From Hyphomicrobiaceae bacterium (GTDB lineage: Bacteria > Pseudomonadota > Alphaproteobacteria > Rhizobiales > Hyphomicrobiaceae): 64,000 nt of DNA. The stretch lies in the NCBI GenBank assembly GCA_030655135.1, contig JAURWC010000022.1, positions 329,846 through 393,845 of the forward strand, written 5' to 3'. Each line of letters begins with the position of its first letter. Position 1 is the stretch's first letter. The position numbers were made by a program, and so were the translations under genes. Below are positions 8,137 through 16,833 of the stretch, in pieces. The notes below the pieces were generated by a model, which was not told the origin of the DNA, ran no database searches, and saw only the letters and a list, made by a program, of their open reading frames with translations.

Positions 8137-10152
8137 ATGATTGAAGCTGATCGTCCGGTGTCCGTGCAGGCCGAAGAGGCCGAGGATGGCGGTGCGAACT
8201 CTAGCATGAACGCGTCGCTGGGCGATGTCGTCGCGCAACGGCTGTCGAGGCGCGATGTCATGCGTGGGGCGCTGGCGGTGAGCGTAGCCGGAGCGGCGGT
8301 AGAGTCTGTGTTGCGAGCGGTGAGCCCGGCCGCAGCTGCGCCAGCGCTTGATGGAGCGAGGCCGGTGTTCGACTTCGCCGAGCTTGGTGTGATCGAAGAC
8401 GAAACGCATCATGTGGCCGACGGCTACGATGCGGACGTGCTGATCCGCTGGGGTAATCCGGTGGTGGGCGATGCCCCAGCGTTCGCACCGGCAACGCAGG
8501 GGCCGGAGGCTCAAGCCAAGCAATTCGGTTATAACAACGACTTCATCGGTTTCATCCCGCTTGGAACCGCCGGCGATCGCGGGCTACTGGTCGTCAATCA
8601 CGAGTACACGAACGAGGAATTGATGTTCGCCGGGCTGCTTCCGCGCGGCAGAGGCATGGATGCTGCCGGCAAGGACGCGGTCTTCGAGGCGATCACCGAA
8701 CGGCACGTTGCCGTGGAAATGATGGCGCATGGCGGATCGGTGATCGAGATCGCGCGTTCGGGCGGCAAGTGGGCGGTCGTGCCCGATTCAAAGTACGCGC
8801 GTCGGATCACAGCCGAGACAGAGATGGAGATCTCGGGTCCGGCGCGGGGGCACGCGTTGATGCGGACGTCTGCCGACCCAGAAGGCTCGCGCGTGCGCGG
8901 CATGATCAACAACTGCGCCGGCGGCGTCACGCCGTGGGGCACGTGGCTAACGTGCGAAGAGAACACCAACTACTACTTCTGGAATAAGGCGGCGTTGGAT
9001 CGTCATCCGCAACGCAGCGGGCTGGTGCGCTATGGCATCCCCAGCGAATGGTACCAGTGGGGCCGGTTTCATGAGCGCTTCGACATTGGCCGCGAGCCGA
9101 ACGAGCCGCATCGCTTCGGGTGGGTTGTGGAGATCGATCCGATGGACCCGGACTCGGTGCCGGTGAAACGGACAGCGATGGGCCGGTTCAAGCACGAGGG
9201 CGCGGGCAACATCGTCAACAAGGACGGGCGGTTCGTCGTCTACCAGGGCGACGATGAGCGCTTCGACTACCTCTATCGCTTCGTGACGGAGGGAAAGGTC
9301 GATGCGGCGGATCGCGCGAAAAACAGGGATCTGCTGGATCGTGGCACGCTGTCGGTGGCGCGGTTCGACGCCGACGGGACGGGGCATTGGCTCCCGCTCA
9401 TTCATGGACAAAGCGGTCTGGTGCCGGCGCTGGGGTTTGCGGATCAAGGGGAGGTTCTGATCCAGGCGCGGCTGGCGGCCGACATGCTGGGTGCGACCAA
9501 GATGGACCGGCCGGAAGATGTCGACGTCAATCCCGCGACGGGCAAGGTCTACGCCATGCTGACGAATAATACGAAGCGCAAATCAGACGTGACAGACGCC
9601 GCCAACCCGCGCGGGCCGAACGTGTTTGGCCACATCATCGAGATCACACCGGATGATGGCGATCACGCAGCGGGCGGATTTCGCTGGGAGATCCTGGTGA
9701 AGTGCGGCGACCCGGCGATTGCCCCGCTGGGGGCTGCGTTCAATCCAGCCACGAGCCGCAATGGCTGGTTCGCGATGCCGGACAATTGCACCTTCGATGC
9801 CGAAGGCCGGCTGTGGGTGGCGACGGACGGGAACTCGGCGGCAAAGACCGGGCGTGCAGACGGCATCTGGGGCATCGACACGCAGGGTGAGGGGCGCGGT
9901 ACGTCGACGTGCTTCTTCCAGGTGCCACGCGGCGCCGAGATGTGCGGGCCGTGCTTCACGCCCGACATGGAAACGATGTTCCTGGCGGTGCAGCATCCCG
10001 GAGAGGTTGCCGAGGGTGCCAAGGGGCAGAAGGCGGCGTCGTTCGAAGATCCATCAACGCGCTGGCCTGATTTTCAGGACGGTGTGCCGCCGCGGCCGAG
10101 TGTGGTGGCCGTGACGCGCCGCGGCGGCGGGAAGATTGCCCGCGGCACGTGA
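8137..10152 (+). CDS. phoX: PhoX-family (DUF839) phosphatase, Tat-exported
   Basis: A 671-residue periplasmic PhoX-type protein; characterised members are Ca/Fe-dependent alkaline phosphatases releasing phosphate from organic esters. The N-terminus carries a Tat-like signal: RLSRRDVMRGALAVSVAG at about residues 43-60, after a roughly 40-residue pre-region that is common in PhoX. Family blocks include FGYNNDFIGFIPLG, LLVVNHEYTNEELMF, NNCAGGVTPWGTWLTCEEN and the Asp-rich MDRPEDVDVNPATGKVY. An ATG at 8206 would also retain the signal. No convincing Pho box was found upstream. It is convergent with the GntR gene. Confidence 0.88.
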   Translation: MIEADRPVSVQAEEAEDGGANSSMNASLGDVVAQRLSRRDVMRGALAVSVAGAAVESVLRAVSPAAAAPALDGARPVFDFAELGVIEDETHHVADGYDADVLIRWGNPVVGDAPAFAPATQGPEAQAKQFGYNNDFIGFIPLGTAGDRGLLVVNHEYTNEELMFAGLLPRGRGMDAAGKDAVFEAITERHVAVEMMAHGGSVIEIARSGGKWAVVPDSKYARRITAETEMEISGPARGHALMRTSADPEGSRVRGMINNCAGGVTPWGTWLTCEENTNYYFWNKAALDRHPQRSGLVRYGIPSEWYQWGRFHERFDIGREPNEPHRFGWVVEIDPMDPDSVPVKRTAMGRFKHEGAGNIVNKDGRFVVYQGDDERFDYLYRFVTEGKVDAADRAKNRDLLDRGTLSVARFDADGTGHWLPLIHGQSGLVPALGFADQGEVLIQARLAADMLGATKMDRPEDVDVNPATGKVYAMLTNNTKRKSDVTDAANPRGPNVFGHIIEITPDDGDHAAGGFRWEILVKCGDPAIAPLGAAFNPATSRNGWFAMPDNCTFDAEGRLWVATDGNSAAKTGRADGIWGIDTQGEGRGTSTCFFQVPRGAEMCGPCFTPDMETMFLAVQHPGEVAEGAKGQKAASFEDPSTRWPDFQDGVPPRPSVVAVTRRGGGKIARGT

Positions 10153-10165
10153 TCCCCTGCGGGTT

Positions 10166-10891
10166 TCAGGTCATATCGACGGAGTAGTAGTCACCATGGC
10201 TAAGGTGGCACATCGCCGAGCGCCATTCTACCGGGCGGCCGTCGATCGAATAGACAATGCGATCGAGTTCGAGCAGCGGCGTGTCGGTTTCGACGGCCAA
10301 GGCTTCCGCAACGTTGGATGTGGCACGCGTGACCGTCAGGCGCTCTTGGGCGCCGCCAAGCAGGATGCCGAACTGTTGCGCCAGGGCAACGATGCGGTGG
10401 GGGACGTGGCCCTTCGTTGCCAGACCCGGAAACCGCGCTTCCGGCATGGCGATCTGTTCCAGCAGCACGCGCTTGGCCTGGGCACTTTGAACGCGCCGGA
10501 CGCGGATGACGGGATCGCCAGCGCGCAGCCGGAGCTTGGCACCTTCCTCTTCGGTGGCGCGGCCAGCTTTGATTTCGGACTTTAGGATGTCCATGCTCAG
10601 GCAGTTGCCTTCAGACCCGCAGATCCGATTGAAGCGCATGGCGAGATCATCCGACGTCTGGTCGTTGACGAAGGTGCCGCGGCCCTGGCGCCGGGTGATG
10701 AGATGTTCCTGCTCCATCACGTCCAGCGCCTTGCGCACGGTCCCGACGCTGACACCGAGTTCGCGCGACAAGTCGACTTCGTTGGAAATGCCTGAGCCAG
10801 GCTTCCATTGGCCCGAGGTGATACGCTCCACGAGCATGTCCCGCACCTGCAGATACAGCGGCCGGATTGTGAAGCGAGTCATGTTGCTCAT
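10166..10891 (-). CDS. GntR-family regulator with UTRA ligand domain (HutC subfamily)
   Basis: A 241-residue transcription factor. The winged helix occupies residues about 8-70 (LYLQVRDMLVERITSGQW; the recognition part VGTVRKALDVMEQEHLITRRQGRGTFV). The rest is a UTRA domain, with RVRRVQSAQAKRVLLEQIAMP, FPGL and the terminal LLELDRIVYSIDGRPVEWR. HutC-type regulators bind a small effector in the UTRA domain. The gene is divergent from bioB, making it a candidate regulator of the biotin operon; this is inference. It differs from what I recall of BioR, the known alphaproteobacterial biotin repressor. Its own target may be unrelated. Confidence 0.87.
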   Translation of the reverse strand: MSNMTRFTIRPLYLQVRDMLVERITSGQWKPGSGISNEVDLSRELGVSVGTVRKALDVMEQEHLITRRQGRGTFVNDQTSDDLAMRFNRICGSEGNCLSMDILKSEIKAGRATEEEGAKLRLRAGDPVIRVRRVQSAQAKRVLLEQIAMPEARFPGLATKGHVPHRIVALAQQFGILLGGAQERLTVTRATSNVAEALAVETDTPLLELDRIVYSIDGRPVEWRSAMCHLSHGDYYSVDMT

Positions 10892-10994
10892 GAGGATGTC
10901 TCTGCTGCCTTTGCGGAGTCGAGCAATTCAGTAAACGAATTAAATACGATATTGCAACCAGTGGCAATCGTCCGTCGTCTGCGTAACAACGTGC

Positions 10995-11018
10995 GATTAT
11001 AAACACTGTATAAATCGT
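10995..11018. promoter_or_regulatory. AT-rich dyad, candidate operator in the gntR-bioB intergenic region
   Basis: TTATAAACACTGTATAA at 10997-11013 has TTATA/TATAA arms around a 7-base centre, and flanking CGATT and AATCG extend the symmetry with a single-base slip. It lies in the 354-base gap (10892-11245) between the divergent gntR and bioB genes. The gap otherwise shows no ORF or RNA gene, only AT-rich tracts. No BioR-type box (TTATMKATAA) is present; the nearest match (7 of 10) overlaps the bioB start at 11240-11249. Confidence 0.4.
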
Positions 11019-11245
11019 CATACGTTACATGAGCAATACTGGATTTAGCGGATCGATGAATTAATAAGAATTTCACGAAAACAGGGCGCGCAAGCCACAC
11101 TTCCGTTTCAGACAATTTATTGCGGAGAACGATGTTGTCCAGGCCGCCACGGTGGCGCCCGAAAAACAAGGGCTTGCCGTTAGCACGTCTCGCGGTGCAA
11201 ACAACTGAGGGCGCGTATGAAACGCGTGGCGACCGGAGGATATAG

Positions 11246-12307
11246 ATGCTTTCGCTGACGGCTGACGGCCCGGCCCGGATCAACGGCACAGGGCAGGAGA
11301 TCCGCCACGATTGGACGCGGGCCGAAGCGCAAGCGCTTTACGAGGCGCCGTTCAATGACCTTTTGTTCCGGGCCCATCTGGTTCACAGGCAGAATTTCGA
11401 CCCCAACAAGGTCCAAAAGAGCCGGCTGCTCAGCATCAAGACGGGCGGCTGCGCGGAGGACTGCGGCTATTGCAGCCAGTCCGCCCATCACGAGACCAAA
11501 CTGAAGGCTTCCAAGCTGATGGAGGTCGAGCGGGTTCTGGATGAAGCCCGGAAAGCTAAAGAGGGCGGCGCGACACGTTACTGCATGGGTGCTGCCTGGC
11601 GTAGCCCCAAGGCGCGGGACATGGACACAGTCGTCGCGATGGTAGAGGGCGTGAAAGCGCTCGGCATGGAAACATGCATGACGCTGGGAATGCTGTCAGA
11701 CGATGATGTCGTCAAGCTGCGCGACGCGGGCCTCGATTACTACAACCATAATATCGATACCTCGGAACGCTATTATTCCAAGGTCATCAAGACGCGGACG
11801 TTCCAGGATCGGCTCGACACGTTGGCGCGTGTGCGCGAGGCCGGCATGAAGGTGTGCTGCGGTGGAATCGTCGGCATGGGCGAGGAAGACGGTGATCGCG
11901 TCGACATGATCGTGACGTTGGCAAACCTTGAAGAGCACCCCGAAAGCGTGCCGATCAATATGCTGATCCCGATCGGCGGCACCCCGTTGGAGAACGTGGA
12001 AAAGCTGGATCCGATCGAGTTCGTTCGCACGATCGCGCTGGCGCGCATTCTGATGCCGAAGTCGTTTGTGCGTCTCTCCGCCGGGCGTACCGACATGACC
12101 GACGAGATGCAGGCACTGTGCTTTTTTGCCGGCGCAAACTCGATCTTTACTGGTGAGACACTGTTGACTGCTGATAACCCTGGAGAAGACGCCGATACGG
12201 CGTTGTTCAATCGTCTTGGCCTGCAACCGCTGGAACTGGAAACGCCGCCAGTCGTCGCCAAGGCGCATGAGGATGAGCCGTGCCGGACAGCCACGAGCGG
12301 GCGCTGA
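11246..12307 (+). CDS. bioB: Biotin synthase
   Basis: Radical SAM enzyme that inserts sulfur into dethiobiotin. The 353-residue sequence has the SAM [4Fe-4S] motif [11 protein letters not shown] (C69, C73, C76), the [11 protein letters not shown] and [10 protein letters not shown] segments, [11 protein letters not shown], and RLSAGRTDM near 274, matching the Cys and Arg ligands of the [2Fe-2S] cluster. A strong ribosome site (GGAGGA, 11235-11240) precedes the ATG. It is the first gene of a five-gene operon, bioB-bioF-bioD-bioA-bioZ, with overlapping junctions. Confidence 0.97.
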   Translation: MLSLTADGPARINGTGQEIRHDWTRAEAQALYEAPFNDLLFRAHLVHRQNFDPNKVQKSRLLSIKTGGCAEDCGYCSQSAHHETKLKASKLMEVERVLDEARKAKEGGATRYCMGAAWRSPKARDMDTVVAMVEGVKALGMETCMTLGMLSDDDVVKLRDAGLDYYNHNIDTSERYYSKVIKTRTFQDRLDTLARVREAGMKVCCGGIVGMGEEDGDRVDMIVTLANLEEHPESVPINMLIPIGGTPLENVEKLDPIEFVRTIALARILMPKSFVRLSAGRTDMTDEMQALCFFAGANSIFTGETLLTADNPGEDADTALFNRLGLQPLELETPPVVAKAHEDEPCRTATSGR

Positions 12308-13455
12308 AGGCACTGCAGAAGCGCGGGCGGCTGCGAACGTTGTCGCCTCGCGCCGGGATCGATTTCTCATCCAATGACTATCTCGGCCTGGCGTCTGCGC
12401 CGGAACTGGCGGCGGCGGCCGCGGAGGCATTGGCGCGGGGGGTGCCGCTGGGTGCGGGCGGATCGCGCCTTCTGCGCGGCAATCATCACGAACACGAAGC
12501 GCTCGAAGCCGAGGCAGCTGCCTTCTTCAAGGCGGAGACAGCGTTGTTCTTCGGCGGAGGATTCCAGGCGAACTACGCACTGTTTGCCACGCTGCCGCAA
12601 CGCGACGATCTGGTGGTTCACGACGAACTGATCCACGCCAGCGTGCACGATGGCATTCGGGCGGGGCGCGCGACGGCCCTGGCAGCAAACCACAACGATG
12701 CGCAGGCGTTCGACGACCGCATCACCGCATGGCGCGCCAGAGGGGGCATTGGCCGTCCATGGATCGCGGTCGAAAGCCTGTATTCGATGGATGGCGACTG
12801 CGCGCCTCTGGCGGATCTGATAGCCGTTGCCGACCGGCACGACGGTGTCCTGGTTCTCGACGAGGCGCATGCGACGGGGGTGTTCGGGCCCCAGGGACGT
12901 GGCCTGGGTGCTGCTTTCGAGGGACGCGACAACGTCGTCTCGCTGCACACCTGCGGCAAGGCCTTGGGTGCATCGGGAGCCCTGGTGCTGGCGCCAGCTG
13001 TTCTGCGCGACTTTCTGATCAATCGCTCGCGGCCGTTCATTTACGCGACGGCGCCGTCTCCGCTGATCGCCGCCGTCGTGCGTAGAGCACTGGCAATCTG
13101 CGGGGATGAACCGCAGCGGCGGGACACATTGCGACAGAGGGTCGGCGAATTCGGGCGGCTTGCGTCGGCAAAGCTAGGACTGGCGCTATCCGGGTCGCAG
13201 ATCCAGCCCTTCATTGTCGGAGGCGACGGCGATGCCGTTGCCTTGGCGAAGGCCGTGCGGGAGCGTGGTTTCGATGTCCGAGCTGTCCGGCCACCGACGG
13301 TGCCGGAGAACACGGCGCGATTGCGCATTGCGCTGACGCTGAATGCAACCGCGGAGGATGCGGCACGATTGGTCGATGCGGTGGCTGAAAGCGTGGAAGC
13401 CCTGGGCCTTCAACTGGTGCCGCGGGTGCCTGCGCTGGCTGGCATGGCGCGATGA
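12280..13455 (+). CDS. bioF: 8-amino-7-oxononanoate synthase
   Basis: PLP enzyme joining L-alanine to pimeloyl-ACP (or -CoA) in biotin synthesis. Evidence in the 391 residues: [17 protein letters not shown] near 28, [19 protein letters not shown] near 65, [17 protein letters not shown] near 195 and the PLP lysine K227 in [12 protein letters not shown]. Translation appears to start at GTG 12280, 28 bases inside bioB, implying coupling. The stop overlaps bioD by ATGA. Confidence 0.96.
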   Translation: MPDSHERALKALQKRGRLRTLSPRAGIDFSSNDYLGLASAPELAAAAAEALARGVPLGAGGSRLLRGNHHEHEALEAEAAAFFKAETALFFGGGFQANYALFATLPQRDDLVVHDELIHASVHDGIRAGRATALAANHNDAQAFDDRITAWRARGGIGRPWIAVESLYSMDGDCAPLADLIAVADRHDGVLVLDEAHATGVFGPQGRGLGAAFEGRDNVVSLHTCGKALGASGALVLAPAVLRDFLINRSRPFIYATAPSPLIAAVVRRALAICGDEPQRRDTLRQRVGEFGRLASAKLGLALSGSQIQPFIVGGDGDAVALAKAVRERGFDVRAVRPPTVPENTARLRIALTLNATAEDAARLVDAVAESVEALGLQLVPRVPALAGMAR

Positions 13456-14081
13456 GCGGACTGATCATCAGCGGTACCGATACCGACGCCGGCAAGACGG
13501 TATTTGCGGCGGCCTTGGTTGCGGCCACCGGAGGACGCTATTGGAAGCCGATTCAGGCCGGGCTAAGCGGCGAAACGGATGCAATGATCGTGCGCCGCTT
13601 GGCGAGCGCTGACGCGGCCCGGATACTGCCAGAGGTCTATCGCCTGGCCACGCCGGCCTCGCCGCATGTGGCAGCTGAGATCGACGGAATCGAGATCGAT
13701 TTGGACAGGCTGGCGCTGCCCGAGGTGGCGGGCGCTGGGCCGTTGATCGTCGAGGGAGCGGGGGGCGTGCTTGTGCCGCTGACACGCAAGACGCTGCAAG
13801 TCGAGCTGTTCGCGCGCTGGGATCTGCCCGTCGTTCTCGTCGCCTCGACGCGACTCGGCACGATCAACCACAGCCTGTTGTCGCTCGAGGCACTGAAGCG
13901 GCGCACCATCGACATTCGCGGCATTGCGTTCGTGGGTGATGAGAATGCCGACAGCGAACGAACGATCTGTGACTTCGGCAACGTGCGCAGGCTTGGGCGG
14001 CTGCCGCACCTGCCGGAGCTGTCTGCCGGGCCGCTGCTGGCGGCGTTCAAGGCAAACTTCTCGCTGGGGGACTTCGTCTGA
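13452..14081 (+). CDS. bioD: Dethiobiotin synthetase
   Basis: ATP-dependent ureido-ring formation from diaminononanoate and CO2. The 209-residue protein has the P-loop GTDTDAGKT at residues 8-16, the substrate segment YWKPIQAGLSGETDA near 30, and LIVEGAGGVLVPL near 97. It overlaps bioF by 4 bases and bioA by one base (TGATG). The length is slightly short but normal for alphaproteobacterial BioD. Confidence 0.95.
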   Translation: MSGLIISGTDTDAGKTVFAAALVAATGGRYWKPIQAGLSGETDAMIVRRLASADAARILPEVYRLATPASPHVAAEIDGIEIDLDRLALPEVAGAGPLIVEGAGGVLVPLTRKTLQVELFARWDLPVVLVASTRLGTINHSLLSLEALKRRTIDIRGIAFVGDENADSERTICDFGNVRRLGRLPHLPELSAGPLLAAFKANFSLGDFV

Positions 14082-15334
14082 TGGCATCGCCCGTCTGGCA
14101 CCCCTTCACGCAACATGCGCTGCAGCCGGATGCGACACTGATTGCGCACGGCGAAGGGGCGTGGCTGACGACGGGGGACGGACGCCGCATCCTCGATGCC
14201 ATCTCGTCATGGTGGGTGGTGACGCACGGCCATCGCCATCCAGCGATCGTTGCCGCTATCAAGGCGCAGGCCGACACGCTGGATCAAGTGATCTTTGCCG
14301 GCTTCACGCACCAACCGGCCGAAGAGCTGGCCGCCAAGCTCATTGCCATCGCGCCGCCGGGACTGTCTCACGTGTTCTTTTCCGACAGCGGTTCCACCGC
14401 GGTGGAAGTGGCGCTGAAGATGGCGCTGGGCTATTGGCGCAACGTGGGCAAGCCGCGGTCGCGCATCGTGGCGTTGGAGCATGGCTATCACGGCGATACG
14501 ATCGGTACGATGTCGGCTGGCGCACGCGGCGTGTTCAACGAAGCTTATGAGCCGTTGCTATTCGACGTGACACGGCTTCCATTCCCGCATGCGGGCAAGG
14601 AGCAGGAGACACTCGATGCCCTGGAGGCGGCGTGCCGTCGTGATGCGCCGGCGGCGCTGATTGTGGAGCCGCTCGTTCTAGGCGCGGGCGGCATGCTGAT
14701 CTACGCGCCGCAGGTACTGTCGGATATGGCGCGCATCTGCGCGGCGCACGGCGTGCTGTTCATTGCCGATGAAGTGATGACGGGGTGGGGCCGCACGGGC
14801 CGGCGGTTTGCGTGCGAGCATGCGGGGATCACGCCGGACATCATGTGCCTGGCGAAGGGCTTGACGGGCGGGTCTCTGCCGTTGGCGGTGACGTTGTGCA
14901 AGCCCGAGATTTTCGAAGCCCACCGATCGACGGATCGGGGCAAGACGTTCTTCCATTCCAGCAGCTACACGGCCAACCCAATTGCCTGCGCGGCGGCCGT
15001 CGCCAACCTTGGCATTTGGGAAACGGAGCCAGTTGGCGAGCGGATCGCCCAGCTGTCAGCGCTTCAGGGAGAGGCTCTGGCAAAACTTGCCAGGTTGCCG
15101 AATTTGAGCGGCGCTCGGCAGCTGGGAACGATTGCTGCTATAGATTTAAAGGTAAACGATGCGGGCTACCTTGCCACCGTGGGATTGCAACTCTATGGGG
15201 CGGTGCTGGAACGCGGCGTGCTGATCAGACCGCTGGGCAACACGATCTACGTCATGCCCCCGTATTGTTTGACGGCGGACGATGTTCAGTACATCTATTC
15301 GGCGATTGAGAACGCGATCAGTTCCATCGCCTGA
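14081..15334 (+). CDS. bioA: Adenosylmethionine-8-amino-7-oxononanoate aminotransferase
   Basis: Class III PLP aminotransferase that uses SAM as amino donor to make diaminopelargonate. Seen in 417 residues: WHPFTQH at the start, DAISSWWVVTHGHRHP near 40 (the SWW-type BioA signature), FFSDSGSTAVEVALKMALGYW near 97, DEVMTGWGRTG near 227, and the PLP lysine K259 in CLAKGLTGGSLPL. The start overlaps the bioD stop. Ten bases separate it from bioZ. Confidence 0.96.
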   Translation: MASPVWHPFTQHALQPDATLIAHGEGAWLTTGDGRRILDAISSWWVVTHGHRHPAIVAAIKAQADTLDQVIFAGFTHQPAEELAAKLIAIAPPGLSHVFFSDSGSTAVEVALKMALGYWRNVGKPRSRIVALEHGYHGDTIGTMSAGARGVFNEAYEPLLFDVTRLPFPHAGKEQETLDALEAACRRDAPAALIVEPLVLGAGGMLIYAPQVLSDMARICAAHGVLFIADEVMTGWGRTGRRFACEHAGITPDIMCLAKGLTGGSLPLAVTLCKPEIFEAHRSTDRGKTFFHSSSYTANPIACAAAVANLGIWETEPVGERIAQLSALQGEALAKLARLPNLSGARQLGTIAAIDLKVNDAGYLATVGLQLYGAVLERGVLIRPLGNTIYVMPPYCLTADDVQYIYSAIENAISSIA

Positions 15335-15343
15335 GGCACTCTA

Positions 15344-16315
15344 ATGGGTTCGACGATTTTGGGGTTTGGGCATTTCGTGCCAGAGCAGCGCATTACCAAT
15401 GCGATGCTCGAGGCGCAACTGGGCCTCCAGGCCGGTTGGATTGAGCGGCGCACGGGCATCGTCGAGCGCCGGTGGGCAAGCGAGCACGAAACACTGTCGG
15501 ATTTCGCGGTGGCCGCCGGGGCCATGGCGCTGGAACAATCCGGCGTCGAACCGGAGGCGATCGCGCTTCTCGTTTTGGCGACGTCGACACCGGACCACCT
15601 GCTGCCGCCAACGGCCCCTCTGGTTGCGCACCGGTTGGGGCTGGGCGGGGCGGGCGCTATCGATATGGCGGGCGCTTGCGCGGGTTTTCTTTACGCGCTG
15701 ACATTCGCCGACGCTTTTGCCCGCACGCACGGCGCTCCCGTGCTCGTTATTGCCGGCAATCTGCTGTCGCGCCGCATCGATTTCGGGGAGCGTGACTCTG
15801 CAGTCATCTTCGGCGATGCGGCGGGCGCAATTGTGCTGGGCCCGACGTCGCGAACGACGGCCGGTGTGCAAGGTGTGACCTTGGAGTCGGATGGCGCCCA
15901 CTACGATCTGATCAAGATTCCGGCGGGTGGAAGCAAAGTACCGTTTACCGACGGCATGGCCGCGTCTGAGACCAAGATGCGCATGAGAGATGGCCGGACG
16001 ATATTCCGCCGTGCGGTTGAGATTGCTGCGCGGACCTCGTTCGCTGCCGTAGAAATGGCCGGACTTGAAATGGACGAGGTCGACCACTGGGTGCCGCATC
16101 AGGCCAACGCGCGCATCATTGCCGCGTCGCAGGCGCGCTTGGAGCTGGACGACGCGTGCCTGATCACCAGCGTTCGCGAGTTCGGGAACAGTTCGGCGGC
16201 CACGATTCCGCTGACGATGTCGCTGAACTCAGGGCGCTTCAAAAGAGGCGAGCAATTGCTGCTGACGGCAGTTGGCGCCGGTCTGACCGGCGGCGCGGTC
16301 CTGTTCGAGCTCTGA
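15344..16315 (+). CDS. bioZ: KAS III-like ketoacyl synthase, probable BioZ
   Basis: A 323-residue FabH-fold enzyme with the full catalytic triad C112 (DMAGACAGFLYAL), H252 (WVPHQANARI) and N282 (REFGNSSAATIPL). As the last gene of bioBFDAZ it corresponds to BioZ, which condenses glutaryl-CoA with malonyl-ACP and so starts pimeloyl synthesis from lysine breakdown without BioC/BioH. FabH cannot be excluded from sequence alone; the operon context decides the call. The following gap (16316-16447) shows a weak GC hairpin but no T-run. Confidence 0.88.
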   Translation: MGSTILGFGHFVPEQRITNAMLEAQLGLQAGWIERRTGIVERRWASEHETLSDFAVAAGAMALEQSGVEPEAIALLVLATSTPDHLLPPTAPLVAHRLGLGGAGAIDMAGACAGFLYALTFADAFARTHGAPVLVIAGNLLSRRIDFGERDSAVIFGDAAGAIVLGPTSRTTAGVQGVTLESDGAHYDLIKIPAGGSKVPFTDGMAASETKMRMRDGRTIFRRAVEIAARTSFAAVEMAGLEMDEVDHWVPHQANARIIAASQARLELDDACLITSVREFGNSSAATIPLTMSLNSGRFKRGEQLLLTAVGAGLTGGAVLFEL

Positions 16316-16447
16316 CAATCCAGGCATCAGCTTAAAAGCGGCTCTAACTGCCGCCCGTTGTGCCCCGCGGAACAGCGCCGCAGGTCGAGATCCCCGACAG
16401 TAGCGACATGAACAGCGTTGGGCTGCTTCGTCGACCGGGGGCTAAAA

Positions 16448-16606
16448 ATGGACGTTCAGGCAAAGTCATCATCGTCGCTGATCTGGCCGACGGCACTGGC
16501 CGGGTTGTTTGGGTCGGTATTTCTGATCGCTGCCGTACTGTCGGGCCCGGCGGATGCGGATGCACCAGTGAAGCCGAACATCGCAACCATTCAAGCGCAG
16601 AACTGA
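16448..16606 (+). CDS. Small putative secreted or membrane-anchored protein
   Basis: A 52-residue frame beginning at ATG 16448, preceded by GGGGG at about 16437-16441. It has a polar N-terminus, one hydrophobic stretch (ALAGLFGSVFLIAAVL) and an AxA-like site (ADADA), followed by a short tail ending NIATIQAQN. It looks like a lipidless signal peptide with a tiny mature part. No homologue is known to me; an overlapping frame at 16360-16641 looks less coding-like. The rest of the gap to 16793 shows nothing. Confidence 0.4.
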   Translation: MDVQAKSSSSLIWPTALAGLFGSVFLIAAVLSGPADADAPVKPNIATIQAQN

Positions 16607-16793
16607 TCTGTCTGCTTACTGTGGATATGACTGGCGCATAGGAATTGCTTAAAATCGCGCCTATGGCTCGGCGCTGCGCTTGCGCGCAGCCGCATTGGGG
16701 ATGTCTTTCGACCCAACCTGGGCTTGCTACTGCCCTCAAGCGACACACGAACACTGTTAATCTGCCTGCATTGCCGCAGGGTCCGACACCTTC

Positions 16794-16810
16794 TTGCGAA
16801 TGATTCGCAA
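16794..16810. promoter_or_regulatory. Perfect 17-base palindrome, Fur/Mur-type operator candidate
   Basis: TTGCGAATGATTCGCAA is an exact 8-1-8 inverted repeat ending 23 bases before the mntH start codon. Its 7-1-7 core layout matches Fur-family boxes of alphaproteobacteria, where Mur represses Mn uptake and Fur/Irr control iron. The position just before the start suits repression of the Nramp gene by metal. Confidence 0.7.
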
Positions 16811-16833
16811 CTAGGATAGCGTCTCACGACGAC

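Noticed and set aside
10892..11245. BioR-type operator for the biotin operon
   Set aside because: Best match to TTATMKATAA is 7 of 10 and overlaps the bioB ribosome site and start; not convincing.
11217..11258. Leader peptide frame overlapping the bioB start (14 codons including the stop)
   Set aside because: No ribosome site of its own and no biotin- or Cys-related codon enrichment.
16360..16641. 93-codon plus-strand frame
   Set aside because: Overlaps the better 52-residue ORF in another frame, and its composition is not protein-like.
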